This document shows, one piece after another, positions 27,481-35,272 of a stretch of 64,000 nt of DNA (positions within the stretch are counted from its first letter, which is position 1; each line of letters opens with the position of its first letter). Origin of the DNA: Streptomyces sp. CA-210063. GTDB taxonomy: Bacteria; Actinomycetota; Actinomycetes; Streptomycetales; Streptomycetaceae. The position numbers and the translations under genes were made by a program. The notes beneath the pieces are model-generated. The model saw only the letters and a program-made list of their open reading frames with translations, made no database searches and was not told the DNA's origin. Where the stretch lies: positions 5,146,001 through 5,210,000 of the forward strand of contig NZ_CP102512.1 of NCBI RefSeq assembly GCF_024612015.1, read 5' to 3'.

Positions 27481-28869
27481 CTACGCCCTGTCGGCCGTAG
27501 TCTGGCCGGTCTCTCCGCCCAGCGGCTCACCGACCAGCGTTGCCGCCGCGAGCGCGTAGGTGAGCAGGTGGCTGGCTTGCATCCCACCGGCGGTAAAAGC
27601 GGCCCGCAGCTTCAAGTACAGGGCGTAGAAGGTCAGCGGCTGCTGCGGATCGCACAGGGCGCCGATGTTTCCCTTCGGCACACCCCACGTCCGCAGCGCC
27701 CCCGCTGGATCGTCCTCAGCGGCGAGCCGGGCACCGTCCGCGAGCCAGGGGAGGCCGAGCTCACCGGCCGCCTGGTCGAAGAGGCTCACATACCAGTCCC
27801 GCGAGCGGCACTGGATCGCGTCGCACACCTCGGTGGTCCTCAGGTACGAGGGGTCGAGCGGGGTGTGGATGGGGGCTGATCCGAACATCTCCGAGGTGAA
27901 GGAGACGGCTCCCGCCCCGGTGCCGGAGGCGGCCTCGGTCGCATCCAGGGCCAGGTCGAGGGCTTCCTGGGCGAGCTTGCGCTCCTCGGGGTTCATCTCC
28001 CGCAACAGCGCGGCCGCCCGCTGCCGGGCGGGCGGGTGGCTCGCGCCCCGGCGAACGAAGAGCGCCCGTTCGGTGACATGCACGGCCAGCATCCCGATGG
28101 CGGCTCCGACGGCCCCGAGAGCCGCCTGCTCGCTCGCAGACGGCAGATCGTCGAAGAGCCGTTCGCACGCGCGCCGGACGGCCCGCAACGCGTGCAGGTC
28201 GGCTTCCGCCTCAAGCTGGTGGCTCTCCGAACAGACGGGCAGGTACTCGTCGGGCGCGAAGGCGCTCACCGAGGACGCGTGCCCCAGGACGTAGTGCGCG
28301 AGTTCGTGGGCCAGGACGAACTGCGCGGACATGTACTGGAGAAGGATGGCGTACTGCGTGGCCATCGGTTCCAGCCGGATCTCCATTTTCCCCGCGAGCC
28401 CGAACACCCGCTGCTGTGTGGTGTAGTAGCGCAGCAGTCCGGTCAGGACCTGCGTCTCGGGGCCGCGCTGCCCGGCGAGCCCCAGCGCCTGGGCGTACAG
28501 CCCACACAGGCTGACGGTCGCATCCGACACCGTGACGAGTCCCGAGTCGTCGGTGAAGCGGGTCATCCGGGCGGAGAACGTGTCGCGATTGAGGGCCACG
28601 GCCCATACGTCGTCCAGGGCCGTGCGGCTCGCACCGAGGTCGGCCAGGGCGTCCTTCACGTTCCCGACCATCTCCGTGAGCCCTTCACCGACGGGGTCGT
28701 CCGGGAACTGGGGTCCGGTCGCGCCGAACTCCGCCATCATCGTGTCGAGTTCCCGCAGCCCGCGGTCGTCCCCCAGCTCGGTCAGCCGTGCACGCATCTT
28801 GGCCAACTGACGGGCCCGGTTGACCCTCAGCTTCTCGTACTGGCGGTAGGCGAGGCTCCCGCCGCTCAC
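27481..28869 (-). CDS. Zinc metallopeptidase-like protein (HELAH)
   Basis: A 462-residue protein with the zinc-binding motif HELAH (His188-Glu189, His192) in VLAHELAHYVLGH and a downstream EAEAD (Glu220-Asp224) that would supply the third ligand, as in M48/M56-like and ImmA-like families. The N-terminal 110 residues are helical and charged. After the active site there is a long helical region with ATP-independent, uncharacterised features. It starts at GTG 28869, overlapping the upstream stop by four bases (GTGA), which implies translational coupling. No signal peptide, so it probably acts on cytosolic or membrane-proximal targets. Substrate unknown. Confidence 0.75.
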   Translation of the reverse strand: MSGGSLAYRQYEKLRVNRARQLAKMRARLTELGDDRGLRELDTMMAEFGATGPQFPDDPVGEGLTEMVGNVKDALADLGASRTALDDVWAVALNRDTFSARMTRFTDDSGLVTVSDATVSLCGLYAQALGLAGQRGPETQVLTGLLRYYTTQQRVFGLAGKMEIRLEPMATQYAILLQYMSAQFVLAHELAHYVLGHASSVSAFAPDEYLPVCSESHQLEAEADLHALRAVRRACERLFDDLPSASEQAALGAVGAAIGMLAVHVTERALFVRRGASHPPARQRAAALLREMNPEERKLAQEALDLALDATEAASGTGAGAVSFTSEMFGSAPIHTPLDPSYLRTTEVCDAIQCRSRDWYVSLFDQAAGELGLPWLADGARLAAEDDPAGALRTWGVPKGNIGALCDPQQPLTFYALYLKLRAAFTAGGMQASHLLTYALAAATLVGEPLGGETGQTTADRA

Positions 28870-29231
28870 GCGGAGAGCTCCGGCGCCGGGGCGGTGCGGC
28901 AGAACACACCGAGCCCGACCCGGCCCACCAGTACCGCGATCAGGACGGCGGTCTTGGCGTCGCCCGCGAAGTCGGCGATCAGTTCCTGCACGGTGAAGGC
29001 GTCGATGAGCCGGTCCGTCGATGTCGTGCCGAGGAACGCCTGCGCCTTCTCGTGGTGGCAGATTCGCCGCTGGAGTTCGGCGTGTTTGTCCGCGAACCAC
29101 TCCTTGCCGAACTCCCGGTGGCTCTCCTCGTCCTCCGGCGAGAGGCCGAGACCTTCGCCCAGGAGTTCGGCCCCCAGCAGGGCATACAGTTCGTCGTCGG
29201 TCTTGTCCCAGTAGCTCTCGACCGTGGTCAT
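28866..29231 (-). CDS. Small protein heading the metallopeptidase operon
   Basis: A 121-residue protein I do not recognise. It opens with an acidic helical region (ESYWDKTDDELYALLGAELL), has a basic middle (HAELQRRICHHEKAQAFLG) and ends with a hydrophobic segment (AKTAVLIAVLVGRVGLGVF) that could be membrane-associated. ATG 29231 follows GGAGG at about 10 bases; ATG 29255 is possible but places that site inside the gene. The stop overlaps the GTG of the metallopeptidase gene, so the two products are probably made in fixed ratio and may interact. Confidence 0.65.
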   Translation of the reverse strand: MTTVESYWDKTDDELYALLGAELLGEGLGLSPEDEESHREFGKEWFADKHAELQRRICHHEKAQAFLGTTSTDRLIDAFTVQELIADFAGDAKTAVLIAVLVGRVGLGVFCRTAPAPELSA

Positions 29232-29579
29232 GGGGCCCCCGCCTCCGACGTTCATACGACTATCAACCGGCGGCATGCTACTCATCCTGGACACTGTCCG
29301 GGGGGTGGATCGACCCAATGACCACCCTTTCGGGCAACTCTGCCCTTGGTGAGCCGGCCGGCGGCGGTGGAGTTGGTGTCGGCACCAGTGCCGGACCTGA
29401 CGGTCGTGCAGACAGCGAGCCGCAGCAAATAATCGGCGTCCTATGCCAGACCGGGAATATTCCAGAGCCGACATGGACGAAGAGCAACGCCCTCCGTAGC
29501 GTCGTACGCAAGCCCCCGGACCGGGGGCCGACTGCGAAGGGGAGTGGAGCTGCGTCGGCACCAGGCGGAAGCACACGCC
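29232..29579. other. Intergenic region without a convincing gene
   Basis: About 350 bp of lower-GC DNA lies between the divergent operon start at 29231 and the small gene at 29580. I see no open frame with actinobacterial codon bias. It should contain both promoters, but no clear -10/-35 pair stands out. Confidence 0.6.
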
Positions 29580-29777
29580 ATGAGCGAGGCGAAGAAACCC
29601 GAACTCTTCGCAGATCACGCGCTCATGACCATGCGGGTCTCCCACGACTCCGGGCAGACCTGGAAACCCGAGCGGGCTGTCTTCGCCACGGATGACCTCT
29701 GTCCCTTCATCACGGCGGAATGGCCCCCGTGCAAGTGCCTGCGATGCAGCAAACCAAGCAGACACTCCGACCTCTGA
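29580..29777 (+). CDS. Small Cys-rich hypothetical protein
   Basis: A 65-residue protein (MSEAKKPELFADHALMTMRV, then VSHDSGQTWKPERAVFAT) ending in a CKCLRC cysteine cluster that could bind zinc. Proteins of this type are widespread and short in Streptomyces and their role is unknown. The purine-rich GGCGGAAGC lies upstream. It is followed directly by the decayed GtrA-like fragment, which suggests local rearrangement. Confidence 0.6.
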   Translation: MSEAKKPELFADHALMTMRVSHDSGQTWKPERAVFATDDLCPFITAEWPPCKCLRCSKPSRHSDL

Positions 29778-29789
29778 GGCGTCCGCCCG

Positions 29790-29915
29790 CCCTCGCCGAC
29801 CCGATGCCCTGGGCGGTGGCCAACGCGGTCATCACCATCGTCTCCATCTCGGCGCCGCCCACCGCCCCGGCCGACGCGAACACTGGCAGTCCGCCGGCTC
29901 GGGCGAGGGCCGGAC
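29790..29915 (+). pseudogene. Decayed internal fragment of the GtrA-like gene
   Basis: The DNA matches 26226-26378 of the intact GtrA-like gene: GCCCTGGGCGGTGGCCAACG is identical in both, and GCGCCGCCCACCGCCCCGGC further on is identical too. About 39 bp is missing between the two blocks, and both ends of the gene are absent. It has no start and no family N-terminus. Confidence 0.8.
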
Positions 29916-29985
29916 GCCTGCGCCGCAAGTCAAGTTGGTGAGCGGGGCAATCCCCCTGCCGGTCCTGGCCTAGCGGGCGGCCGTA

Positions 29986-30231
29986 CTACCGCTCCGGCTC
30001 CACGGGGCGCTCGGCGACGAAGGAGCCAAGGCCGGGTTCTGTGTAGATGAGGCCTTCCTTGCGGAGTCCCGCGAGCACCTTCTGAGCAGTCGCTGTCGCG
30101 ATCCCGAACTCGGCGATGATCTGCATGACGGACGGCACTCGGGTGCGCGGTGGGTAGGTTCCGTCATCGATCCGGCCACGAATGACCTCGGCAACCTGCC
30201 GCCAGCGGGGAATATCAGGTACGAACTGCAT
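29986..30231 (-). CDS. Short GntR-family DNA-binding protein
   Basis: Only 81 residues: a GntR-type winged helix-turn-helix (PRWRQVAEVIRGRIDDGTY, then FGIATATAQKVLAGLRKEGL) with no effector-binding domain. The opening residues MQFVPDIPRWRQ are typical. It is divergent from the two small genes at 30391-31016, so it most likely represses them and itself from the 160-bp intergenic region. Short GntR proteins of this kind are common near plasmid-derived modules in Streptomyces, though no other mobile genes are seen here. Confidence 0.82.
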   Translation of the reverse strand: MQFVPDIPRWRQVAEVIRGRIDDGTYPPRTRVPSVMQIIAEFGIATATAQKVLAGLRKEGLIYTEPGLGSFVAERPVEPER

Positions 30232-30261
30232 CACTACACCACCATGCCTACACTCAGGACA

Positions 30262-30305
30262 CCAGTGCGATCCCCGATATGCCCTAGTACACCGTGATGC
30301 ACTGG
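30262..30305. promoter_or_regulatory. Widely spaced inverted repeat in GntR divergent promoter
   Basis: CCAGTGC (30262-30268) and GCACTGG (30299-30305) are exact inverted 7-mers about 30 bp apart between the GntR gene and the gene at 30391. They could be two half-sites allowing looping, or coincidence. Confidence 0.35.
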
Positions 30306-30390
30306 GGTAACGTGAGAGCAGAAAACCCCCGCGACGGGAGCAAGCCGTCCGGGGGCGCGGCCACCAACTAAACCTGAAGGAGTTGATGAC

Positions 30391-30711
30391 ATGGCCGACC
30401 TTATCGGTCGCCTCATCGCCCGGCTGAGCCTTCTGCTCACCCCACCCCCACCCGGCAGGCATCACCGAACAACGCACCACCACCCCACGCACCCGACCGC
30501 CCCCCTCGCACCACCTACGCCCTCCCTCCCCACCCACCGCAGCCCGTACGGCCTGGACGTGGACACCCCGCTCGACGGCGCCGCCACCGTGGCCGTACGC
30601 CCGTACGTCACCGCCGACGAACAACGTCATCGGCGACGCGAACTGGCCATGGCCACCTTGGGGTTGGACATGCCGGGCCCGTACTGGATCCACGGGATGG
30701 AGGTCGCCTGA
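30391..30711 (+). CDS. Small hypothetical protein, first of a coupled pair
   Basis: A 106-residue protein. The first 15 residues (MADLIGRLIARLSLLL) could be a short amphipathic helix, followed by a His/Pro/Thr-rich low-complexity stretch and an Arg-rich C-terminal segment (ADEQRHRRRELAMATLGLD). No known domain. GAAGGAG at about 30377 precedes the ATG. The stop overlaps the next start (TGATG), so translation is coupled. Proposed to be controlled by the divergent GntR. Confidence 0.62.
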   Translation: MADLIGRLIARLSLLLTPPPPGRHHRTTHHHPTHPTAPLAPPTPSLPTHRSPYGLDVDTPLDGAATVAVRPYVTADEQRHRRRELAMATLGLDMPGPYWIHGMEVA

Positions 30712-31016
30712 TGGACGCGAGCACCGAAGGGCTGCAACCGGCGGTCATGGGGCGCCTGTTGCCGTGGTCGGGAGCGGACGGCAAGCTCTGCTACCTGATC
30801 ACCGACGACCGGGGCGGGCCGGTCTCCCGCCTGGCCGACGCCACGGAATCCATCCAGCTCGGCATGGGCACCGAACTGCTCGCCCACGCCCAGGACCTGC
30901 TTCCGGACAGCCCGCAGGGCGAACTCCGTTTCCTCGCCGAGCGTTTGACCGAGGCGCTCGGCGACGCTCTCCGCGTCGCGGAGAGCAGAGGCCAACGCCT
31001 GGATCGCCTGAACTGA
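30711..31016 (+). CDS. Small hypothetical protein, second of a coupled pair
   Basis: A 101-residue cytosolic protein whose ATG overlaps the previous stop by one base. The N-terminal half (MGRLLPWSGADGKLCYLIT) looks like beta structure; the C-terminal half is a long helix (LRFLAERLTEALGDALRVAE). It has no motif that I recognise. It ends before a strong hairpin terminator at 31031-31061. Confidence 0.62.
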   Translation: MDASTEGLQPAVMGRLLPWSGADGKLCYLITDDRGGPVSRLADATESIQLGMGTELLAHAQDLLPDSPQGELRFLAERLTEALGDALRVAESRGQRLDRLN

Positions 31017-31030
31017 CCCGGTGGGGTGAG

Positions 31031-31061
31031 GCCCTCGGACCGGCACAACCGGTCCGAGGGC
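31031..31061. terminator. Bidirectional hairpin terminator
   Basis: GCCCTCGGACCGG-CACAA-CCGGTCCGAGGGC: a perfect 13-bp stem with a 5-base loop, 15 bp after the stop of the rightward pair and 37 bp after the stop of the leftward membrane gene. Confidence 0.85.
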
Positions 31062-31097
31062 CCGTTCACAGGTGTACGCCGAAGGTCCAAGGGTCCC

Positions 31098-31736
31098 TCA
31101 GCCCGCGCTGACGACCGGTGTCCGGTTCGGGTCCGTGGTGTGCTCGACGCCTGGGGCCGTGCGCCACAGTGCGGCCGAGAGCCACATCAGGATGACGCCG
31201 ACCAGGACGTGCAGCCCGCTGGTGAGCAGGGAGTCGGGCAGCGCGGTCAGGAACGCGAACAGCGGCAGCACCACGGCGTACCCCCACGACGGGACCCTCG
31301 GGAAGACCCGGGCGCGGATCATGGCCGCCCCGAACAGGGCGCAGCCCACGGCGAAGACGGCCGCGGAACCGATGAGCACGGGGACGGTGGGGCCGGTCAG
31401 GGTCTGGTCGACGACGTTCTCGTCCAAGTAGAAGAGCACCAGGTTCGACGCGAACGCGGCACCGCCGAACAGGCCGAGGCCGATGAGGTTCACGGTGGCG
31501 GCGATCTTCCCGAGGCTCCCGGCGGCCTGTCCCTGGACCAGGTGCAGCGCGGTGAGCAGCGGCAGGGCGAACGCGGGGGCGAGGGCGAGCGGGACGCTGG
31601 TCGCCGAGGTCTCTCCGGTGAACGCCTCGACCAGGCCGGGCAGGGCGATCAGCAGGCCGGACAGCGCCCCGCACAGGGCGCCGGCGCGCATGGTCGATGA
31701 GGTGGTCGACGTCGATGAGGTGACGGATGAGGACAC
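31098..31736 (-). CDS. Integral membrane protein, about six helices
   Basis: A 212-residue protein with roughly six hydrophobic segments (for example GALCGALSGLLIALPGLVEA and AVVLPLFAFLTALPDSLL) and short polar loops; no family recognised. GTG 31736 follows GGGAG at good spacing; ATG 31691 would remove a Ser/Thr-rich leader and keep all helices. It is divergent from the sensor kinase at 32011 across 274 bp. Such neighbours of NarL-type two-component systems are often their targets, which is an inference here. Confidence 0.68.
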   Translation of the reverse strand: MSSSVTSSTSTTSSTMRAGALCGALSGLLIALPGLVEAFTGETSATSVPLALAPAFALPLLTALHLVQGQAAGSLGKIAATVNLIGLGLFGGAAFASNLVLFYLDENVVDQTLTGPTVPVLIGSAAVFAVGCALFGAAMIRARVFPRVPSWGYAVVLPLFAFLTALPDSLLTSGLHVLVGVILMWLSAALWRTAPGVEHTTDPNRTPVVSAG

Positions 31737-32010
31737 GGGGCCACTCCCGGTTGCTCGGACGGTAGTGGTGGGTGGTCGCGCAGACGGAACTGACGGAACT
31801 GACGGAACCGTAGGAGGCAGCCGGACGGCGTCGGGAGATGAAGGACGTCGCGCATCGGCGGCCGGACGTCACGTCTTCCGGACGGGTGCCGTGCCGTTCG
31901 GCACATGCCGTCGGGCCTGTTCCGGCCCTGATGTGCTCGCCGGGGGCCCGGGGCGGTCGTGACCGTTACCGACAGGCCCTAGCCTGGCCGCACCGGGTGA
32001 GGGGGTGCGC

Positions 32011-33171
32011 ATGGTGGCGTATGTGCCCGTGCGATGGGTGTCGCCGCTGCTGTACGGCGTCGTACTGGTGGGTGGTCTGTACTCCGCGGCGGCCGGCCTG
32101 GATGACGGCCCCGGGCCGACGGCCTGGCGGACGGCCGGCTTCGTCACCGCGATCGGCGCGCTGTTCGCCCTGGAGGCGGCCGGACGCCGTCGGCCCGATG
32201 CCCGGGTGCCGCTGCTGCTGGCCCGCTGCGCCCTGATCGGCGCGGTGGTGCTGCTGGACGCCTCGGGACTGTCCCAAGTGCTGGTCGTGCTGGTGCCGTT
32301 CACCGCCTACTTCGCCTTCGGCCGCACCACGGCGCTGGCGCTGGGCGCGCTGTGTCTGGCGGTGCCGCTCGCCACCTACCTGTTGACCGTGCCCGGCTGG
32401 TACCGCGATCAGGAGCACGTGTCCGACCTGTTGATGCTCTGCGTCGGGTTGGTGCTGGCGGTCTCGATGGCGGCGGTGGCCGTCGGCGAGCAGCGCGCAC
32501 GGCTCGAACTGGAGGCGTATGCCGCGCGGGTCGCCGAATTGTCCGCCGCCACCGAGCGCAACCGGCTGGCGCGGGACATCCACGACAGCCTCGGTCACCA
32601 TCTCACCGCGATGTCCGTGCAGTTGGAGATGGCCTCGGACTTCAGAAGCCTGGACCCCGACGCGGCCCAACGGGCCCTGAACGAGGCACGGCGATCCGTG
32701 CGGCTCGCGCTGGGCGACGTACGGCAGTCGGTGCGCGCTCTGCGGGACGAGGCGACGCGCCCCACACTGTCGGCGGCACTCGCCGCGCTGGTGCGGGACG
32801 GCGCGGCACAGCCGCGGGTCACCGTCGAGGTGAGCGGCGACGAGGACGGTTACGGCGCGGTCGAGCTGACCGCGCTGTACCGGGCCGCGCAGGAGGCCGT
32901 GACCAACGCGCGCCGCCATGCGCGGGCCTCACAGGTGAGGGTGGTGGTCCGGTTGGCCGGGGACGCCGCGCGGCTGGAGGTGACGGACGACGGCCGCGGC
33001 TTCGCACCGGACGCGGACGCCGCCGGGTTCGGGCTGCTCGGCATGCGGGAGCGGGTACATCTGGTGGCGGGAAGCATCGACATCGACAGCGGTCCGGGCG
33101 CCGGCACCCGGGTGACGGTGACGGTCCCGCGCGGGGCGTCGGCGAAGTCCGGGCAGACGGGGGAGCAGTGA
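32011..33171 (+). CDS. NarL-type sensor histidine kinase
   Basis: A 386-residue membrane kinase. About four N-terminal hydrophobic segments (1-150) precede a HisKA_3 dimerisation domain with the phosphoacceptor in ARDIHDSLGHHLTA, and a C-terminal HATPase_c with the N box NARRHA and the G boxes DDGRGF and GLLGMRERV. The signal is unknown and the extracytoplasmic loops are small, so it probably senses the membrane or an intramembrane ligand. ATG 32011 sits five bases after GAGGGGG; GTG 32005 falls within that site. The response regulator starts one base after the stop, so they form one operon. Confidence 0.93.
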   Translation: MVAYVPVRWVSPLLYGVVLVGGLYSAAAGLDDGPGPTAWRTAGFVTAIGALFALEAAGRRRPDARVPLLLARCALIGAVVLLDASGLSQVLVVLVPFTAYFAFGRTTALALGALCLAVPLATYLLTVPGWYRDQEHVSDLLMLCVGLVLAVSMAAVAVGEQRARLELEAYAARVAELSAATERNRLARDIHDSLGHHLTAMSVQLEMASDFRSLDPDAAQRALNEARRSVRLALGDVRQSVRALRDEATRPTLSAALAALVRDGAAQPRVTVEVSGDEDGYGAVELTALYRAAQEAVTNARRHARASQVRVVVRLAGDAARLEVTDDGRGFAPDADAAGFGLLGMRERVHLVAGSIDIDSGPGAGTRVTVTVPRGASAKSGQTGEQ

Positions 33172-33172
33172 C

Positions 33173-33856
33173 ATGAACAATGCGAATGACCATGAGAATG
33201 AGGAACCGGAGCAGGCGCCGCCCGTGCGGGTGCTCGTGGTGGACGACCAGCGGCTCATCCGGGACGGCATCGCCTCCCTGCTCTCCATCCGCCCGGGCAT
33301 CGAAGTCGTCGGCACCGCCGTGGACGGCCGGGACGCCGTCGCGAAGACTCTGGAACTGGGGCCGGACGTCGTGCTCATGGACGTCCGGATGCCGGAGACG
33401 GACGGAGTCGAGGCGGCCGCCGTCCTGCGGGACCGGGCGCCGGAGTGCCGGGTGGTGATGCTGACGACGTTCGACGACGAGGAGTACGTCGTGCGGGCAC
33501 TGCGGGCCGGCGCGCACGGCTATCTCCTCAAGGACCTGCCGGCCGAGGAACTCGCCCACGCGGTCCGCCTGGCGCACGCGGGCGTCACCCAGCTCGACTC
33601 GTCCGTCGCCCACCACCTGACCGCGTTCCTGCCGCGTTCTGCCCCCGCCGCCAAGGCCCCCGCGGTCTCCCTCAGCCCACGCGAGACGGACATCCTGCGG
33701 CTCGTGGCACACGGGCACACCAACCGGGAGATCGCCGCGCGGCTGTACCTCAGCGAGGGCACGGTAAAGAACCACATCTCCCGCATCCTCACCCGCCTCT
33801 CCCTGCGCGACCGCACCCAGGCAGCACTCCGCGCCCGGGACCTCGGCCTGTTGTGA
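33173..33856 (+). CDS. NarL/LuxR-family response regulator
   Basis: A 227-residue partner of the upstream kinase. The receiver domain has the acidic pair in VVDDQ, the phospho-Asp in VVLMDVRMP, the conserved Thr in MLTTFDD and Lys in YLLKDLP. The C-terminal LuxR helix-turn-helix reads SPRETDILRLVAHGHTNREI and SEGTVKNHISRIL. The start is one base after the kinase stop with GGGGGAGC inside the end of that gene, so translation is coupled. Targets may include the divergent membrane protein gene. Confidence 0.95.
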   Translation: MNNANDHENEEPEQAPPVRVLVVDDQRLIRDGIASLLSIRPGIEVVGTAVDGRDAVAKTLELGPDVVLMDVRMPETDGVEAAAVLRDRAPECRVVMLTTFDDEEYVVRALRAGAHGYLLKDLPAEELAHAVRLAHAGVTQLDSSVAHHLTAFLPRSAPAAKAPAVSLSPRETDILRLVAHGHTNREIAARLYLSEGTVKNHISRILTRLSLRDRTQAALRARDLGLL

Positions 33857-33941
33857 GCCTCCGCCGTCGCCTTCGATCTGCTTGCGCAGACCGGCCAGTT
33901 GAGATCACTTCCAGAGACATGAGGGACACAGCCCGGCCCGC

Positions 33942-34178
33942 TCACCCCTCCGAGTCCTCCGACCGGTTGCGGCGCTGCCGCAGCCACAGCAACCCGGCGG
34001 CCAGGCCCGTCAACCCCAGTACCGCGGCCTTGGCCGCCCCCTTGGACGCCAGTAGTCCCAGGGCCCAGGATCCGTTCCAGCCCAGCCACAGCAGGAGACC
34101 CGCTGCCCCGAGCGCGCACACCACAGCGGTCACTATCTCGACTGCGGCCCACACCCGGCCGCGCCCCCCGATGTCCAT
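33942..34178 (-). CDS. Small two-helix membrane protein
   Basis: A 78-residue protein with two hydrophobic segments (IVTAVVCALGAAGLLLWLGW and AAVLGLTGLAAGLLWL) joined by a short loop, with an Arg-rich cytosolic tail (RQRRNRSEDS). ATG 34178 is chosen because the longer frame upstream has no ribosome site. Convergent with the response regulator gene. Function unknown. Confidence 0.6.
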   Translation of the reverse strand: MDIGGRGRVWAAVEIVTAVVCALGAAGLLLWLGWNGSWALGLLASKGAAKAAVLGLTGLAAGLLWLRQRRNRSEDSEG

Positions 34179-34330
34179 GACCTTGATCGTAGTTGTCTGA
34201 CGCGCCCCCAACCCACCTGGGCAGCCGGCCACTTCGCCGTCACCGGCCACCCGCGAGCCACAGACCGAGACCGAGCCGGACAGCGGGGTGGGCGGCCCTC
34301 TGCCCACCCACCCGGCTGAGCCCAGCGGTT

Positions 34331-34888
34331 TCAGGACCCGCCGAACTCCACATCCTTCGTCGCGACGGTCCCGGCCGTCCGGCCCGGTGCCGTCTGGTAG
34401 GTCCAGTACAGGTTCGTGTGGGCGATGACCTGGTCCGGGGACGGCGCTCCCCAGGCCGACTTGTCCCCGGTGGTGTGGGCGTCGCCGACCAGCGTGGCGT
34501 CGTAGCCCCTGACGAGTGCGCCATGGAGCGTCGAGCGGATGCAGGCGTCGGTCTCCGCGCCGACGACGAGGAGCCGGCCGACCCCGAGGCCCGCGAGCAC
34601 GGCCTCGAGGGTGGTGTCCTCGAAGGAGTCGCCGTAGCGCTTGTGGACGAGCGGTTCGGTATCGGCCGGAGTCAGCTCGGGGACGATCCGCCAGCCGTCG
34701 CTCCCCTTCACGAGGTCCTCGTCGGAATGCTGCACCCAGACGACGGGGATCCCGCCCCGCCGCGCCCCCTCGACCAGCGCGGCCACGTTCGCGACGACCG
34801 CGTCGCGATCGTGGGCCTCCTGTACGACGTCGCGCTGCACATCGACGACGAGGAGTGCGGTGTTCGGTCGACCTTCGAGTGTGGTCAC
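34331..34888 (-). CDS. Isochorismatase-like cysteine hydrolase
   Basis: A 185-residue cytosolic hydrolase of the isochorismatase/nicotinamidase superfamily. The catalytic triad is visible: Asp in LLVVDVQRD, Lys in VHKRYGDSF and Cys in ETDACIRST. The family cleaves C-N or C-O bonds of small amides or enol ethers; the substrate is not predictable. GTG 34888 follows GGGGGGA; an upstream in-frame ATG would add an odd MRRMGRMRQ-like leader encoded by short direct repeats (GACGCATGC). It stands alone between the small membrane gene and a kinase remnant. Confidence 0.85.
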   Translation of the reverse strand: MTTLEGRPNTALLVVDVQRDVVQEAHDRDAVVANVAALVEGARRGGIPVVWVQHSDEDLVKGSDGWRIVPELTPADTEPLVHKRYGDSFEDTTLEAVLAGLGVGRLLVVGAETDACIRSTLHGALVRGYDATLVGDAHTTGDKSAWGAPSPDQVIAHTNLYWTYQTAPGRTAGTVATKDVEFGGS

Positions 34889-34979
34889 GGTTGTCCCCCC
34901 CTGACGCATGCGACCCATGCGACGCATGCCAATTGGTGTCACACGCACGCTATCCCCACCCACTGACAAACACGCGTCC

Positions 34980-35249
34980 ACCCGCACCGCCGAGGTCCAC
35001 CTCGCCTACACCTCGTCGCAACTCCGGCTGACCGTCTCCAACACCACCGCCACTGCCACTGCCACCGCCACCGACGCCAGCCATGGCAGCCACACCGCGA
35101 CCGCCACCCCGGCGCCCACCCCCGGCGGCGGATACGGCCTCATCGGTATGCGCGAGCGCGCCCACTCCGCCGGCGGTCGGCTCCGGGTCGGGCCGGGGCC
35201 CCACGGTGGCTTCGAGGTGGTCGCGGAGCTGCCGCTGCCGCGCTCCTGA
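34980..35249 (+). pseudogene. C-terminal remnant of a histidine kinase
   Basis: The frame encodes the end of an HATPase_c domain: LAYTSSQLRLTVSN, then the G2 box GGGYGLIGMRERA and the closing FEVVAELPLPRS. The rest of the kinase (sensor, HisKA_3, N box) is absent, and a Thr/Ala repeat region separates the two blocks. No functional start is seen. Confidence 0.72.
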
Positions 35250-35272
35250 CGTTCTCGCCCCGCCGGGCGCCT

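Noticed and set aside
29580..31016. Integrative element (ICE or prophage)
   Set aside because: No integrase, replication, transfer or structural gene and no tRNA or att repeat could be found; only small genes and a GntR remain.
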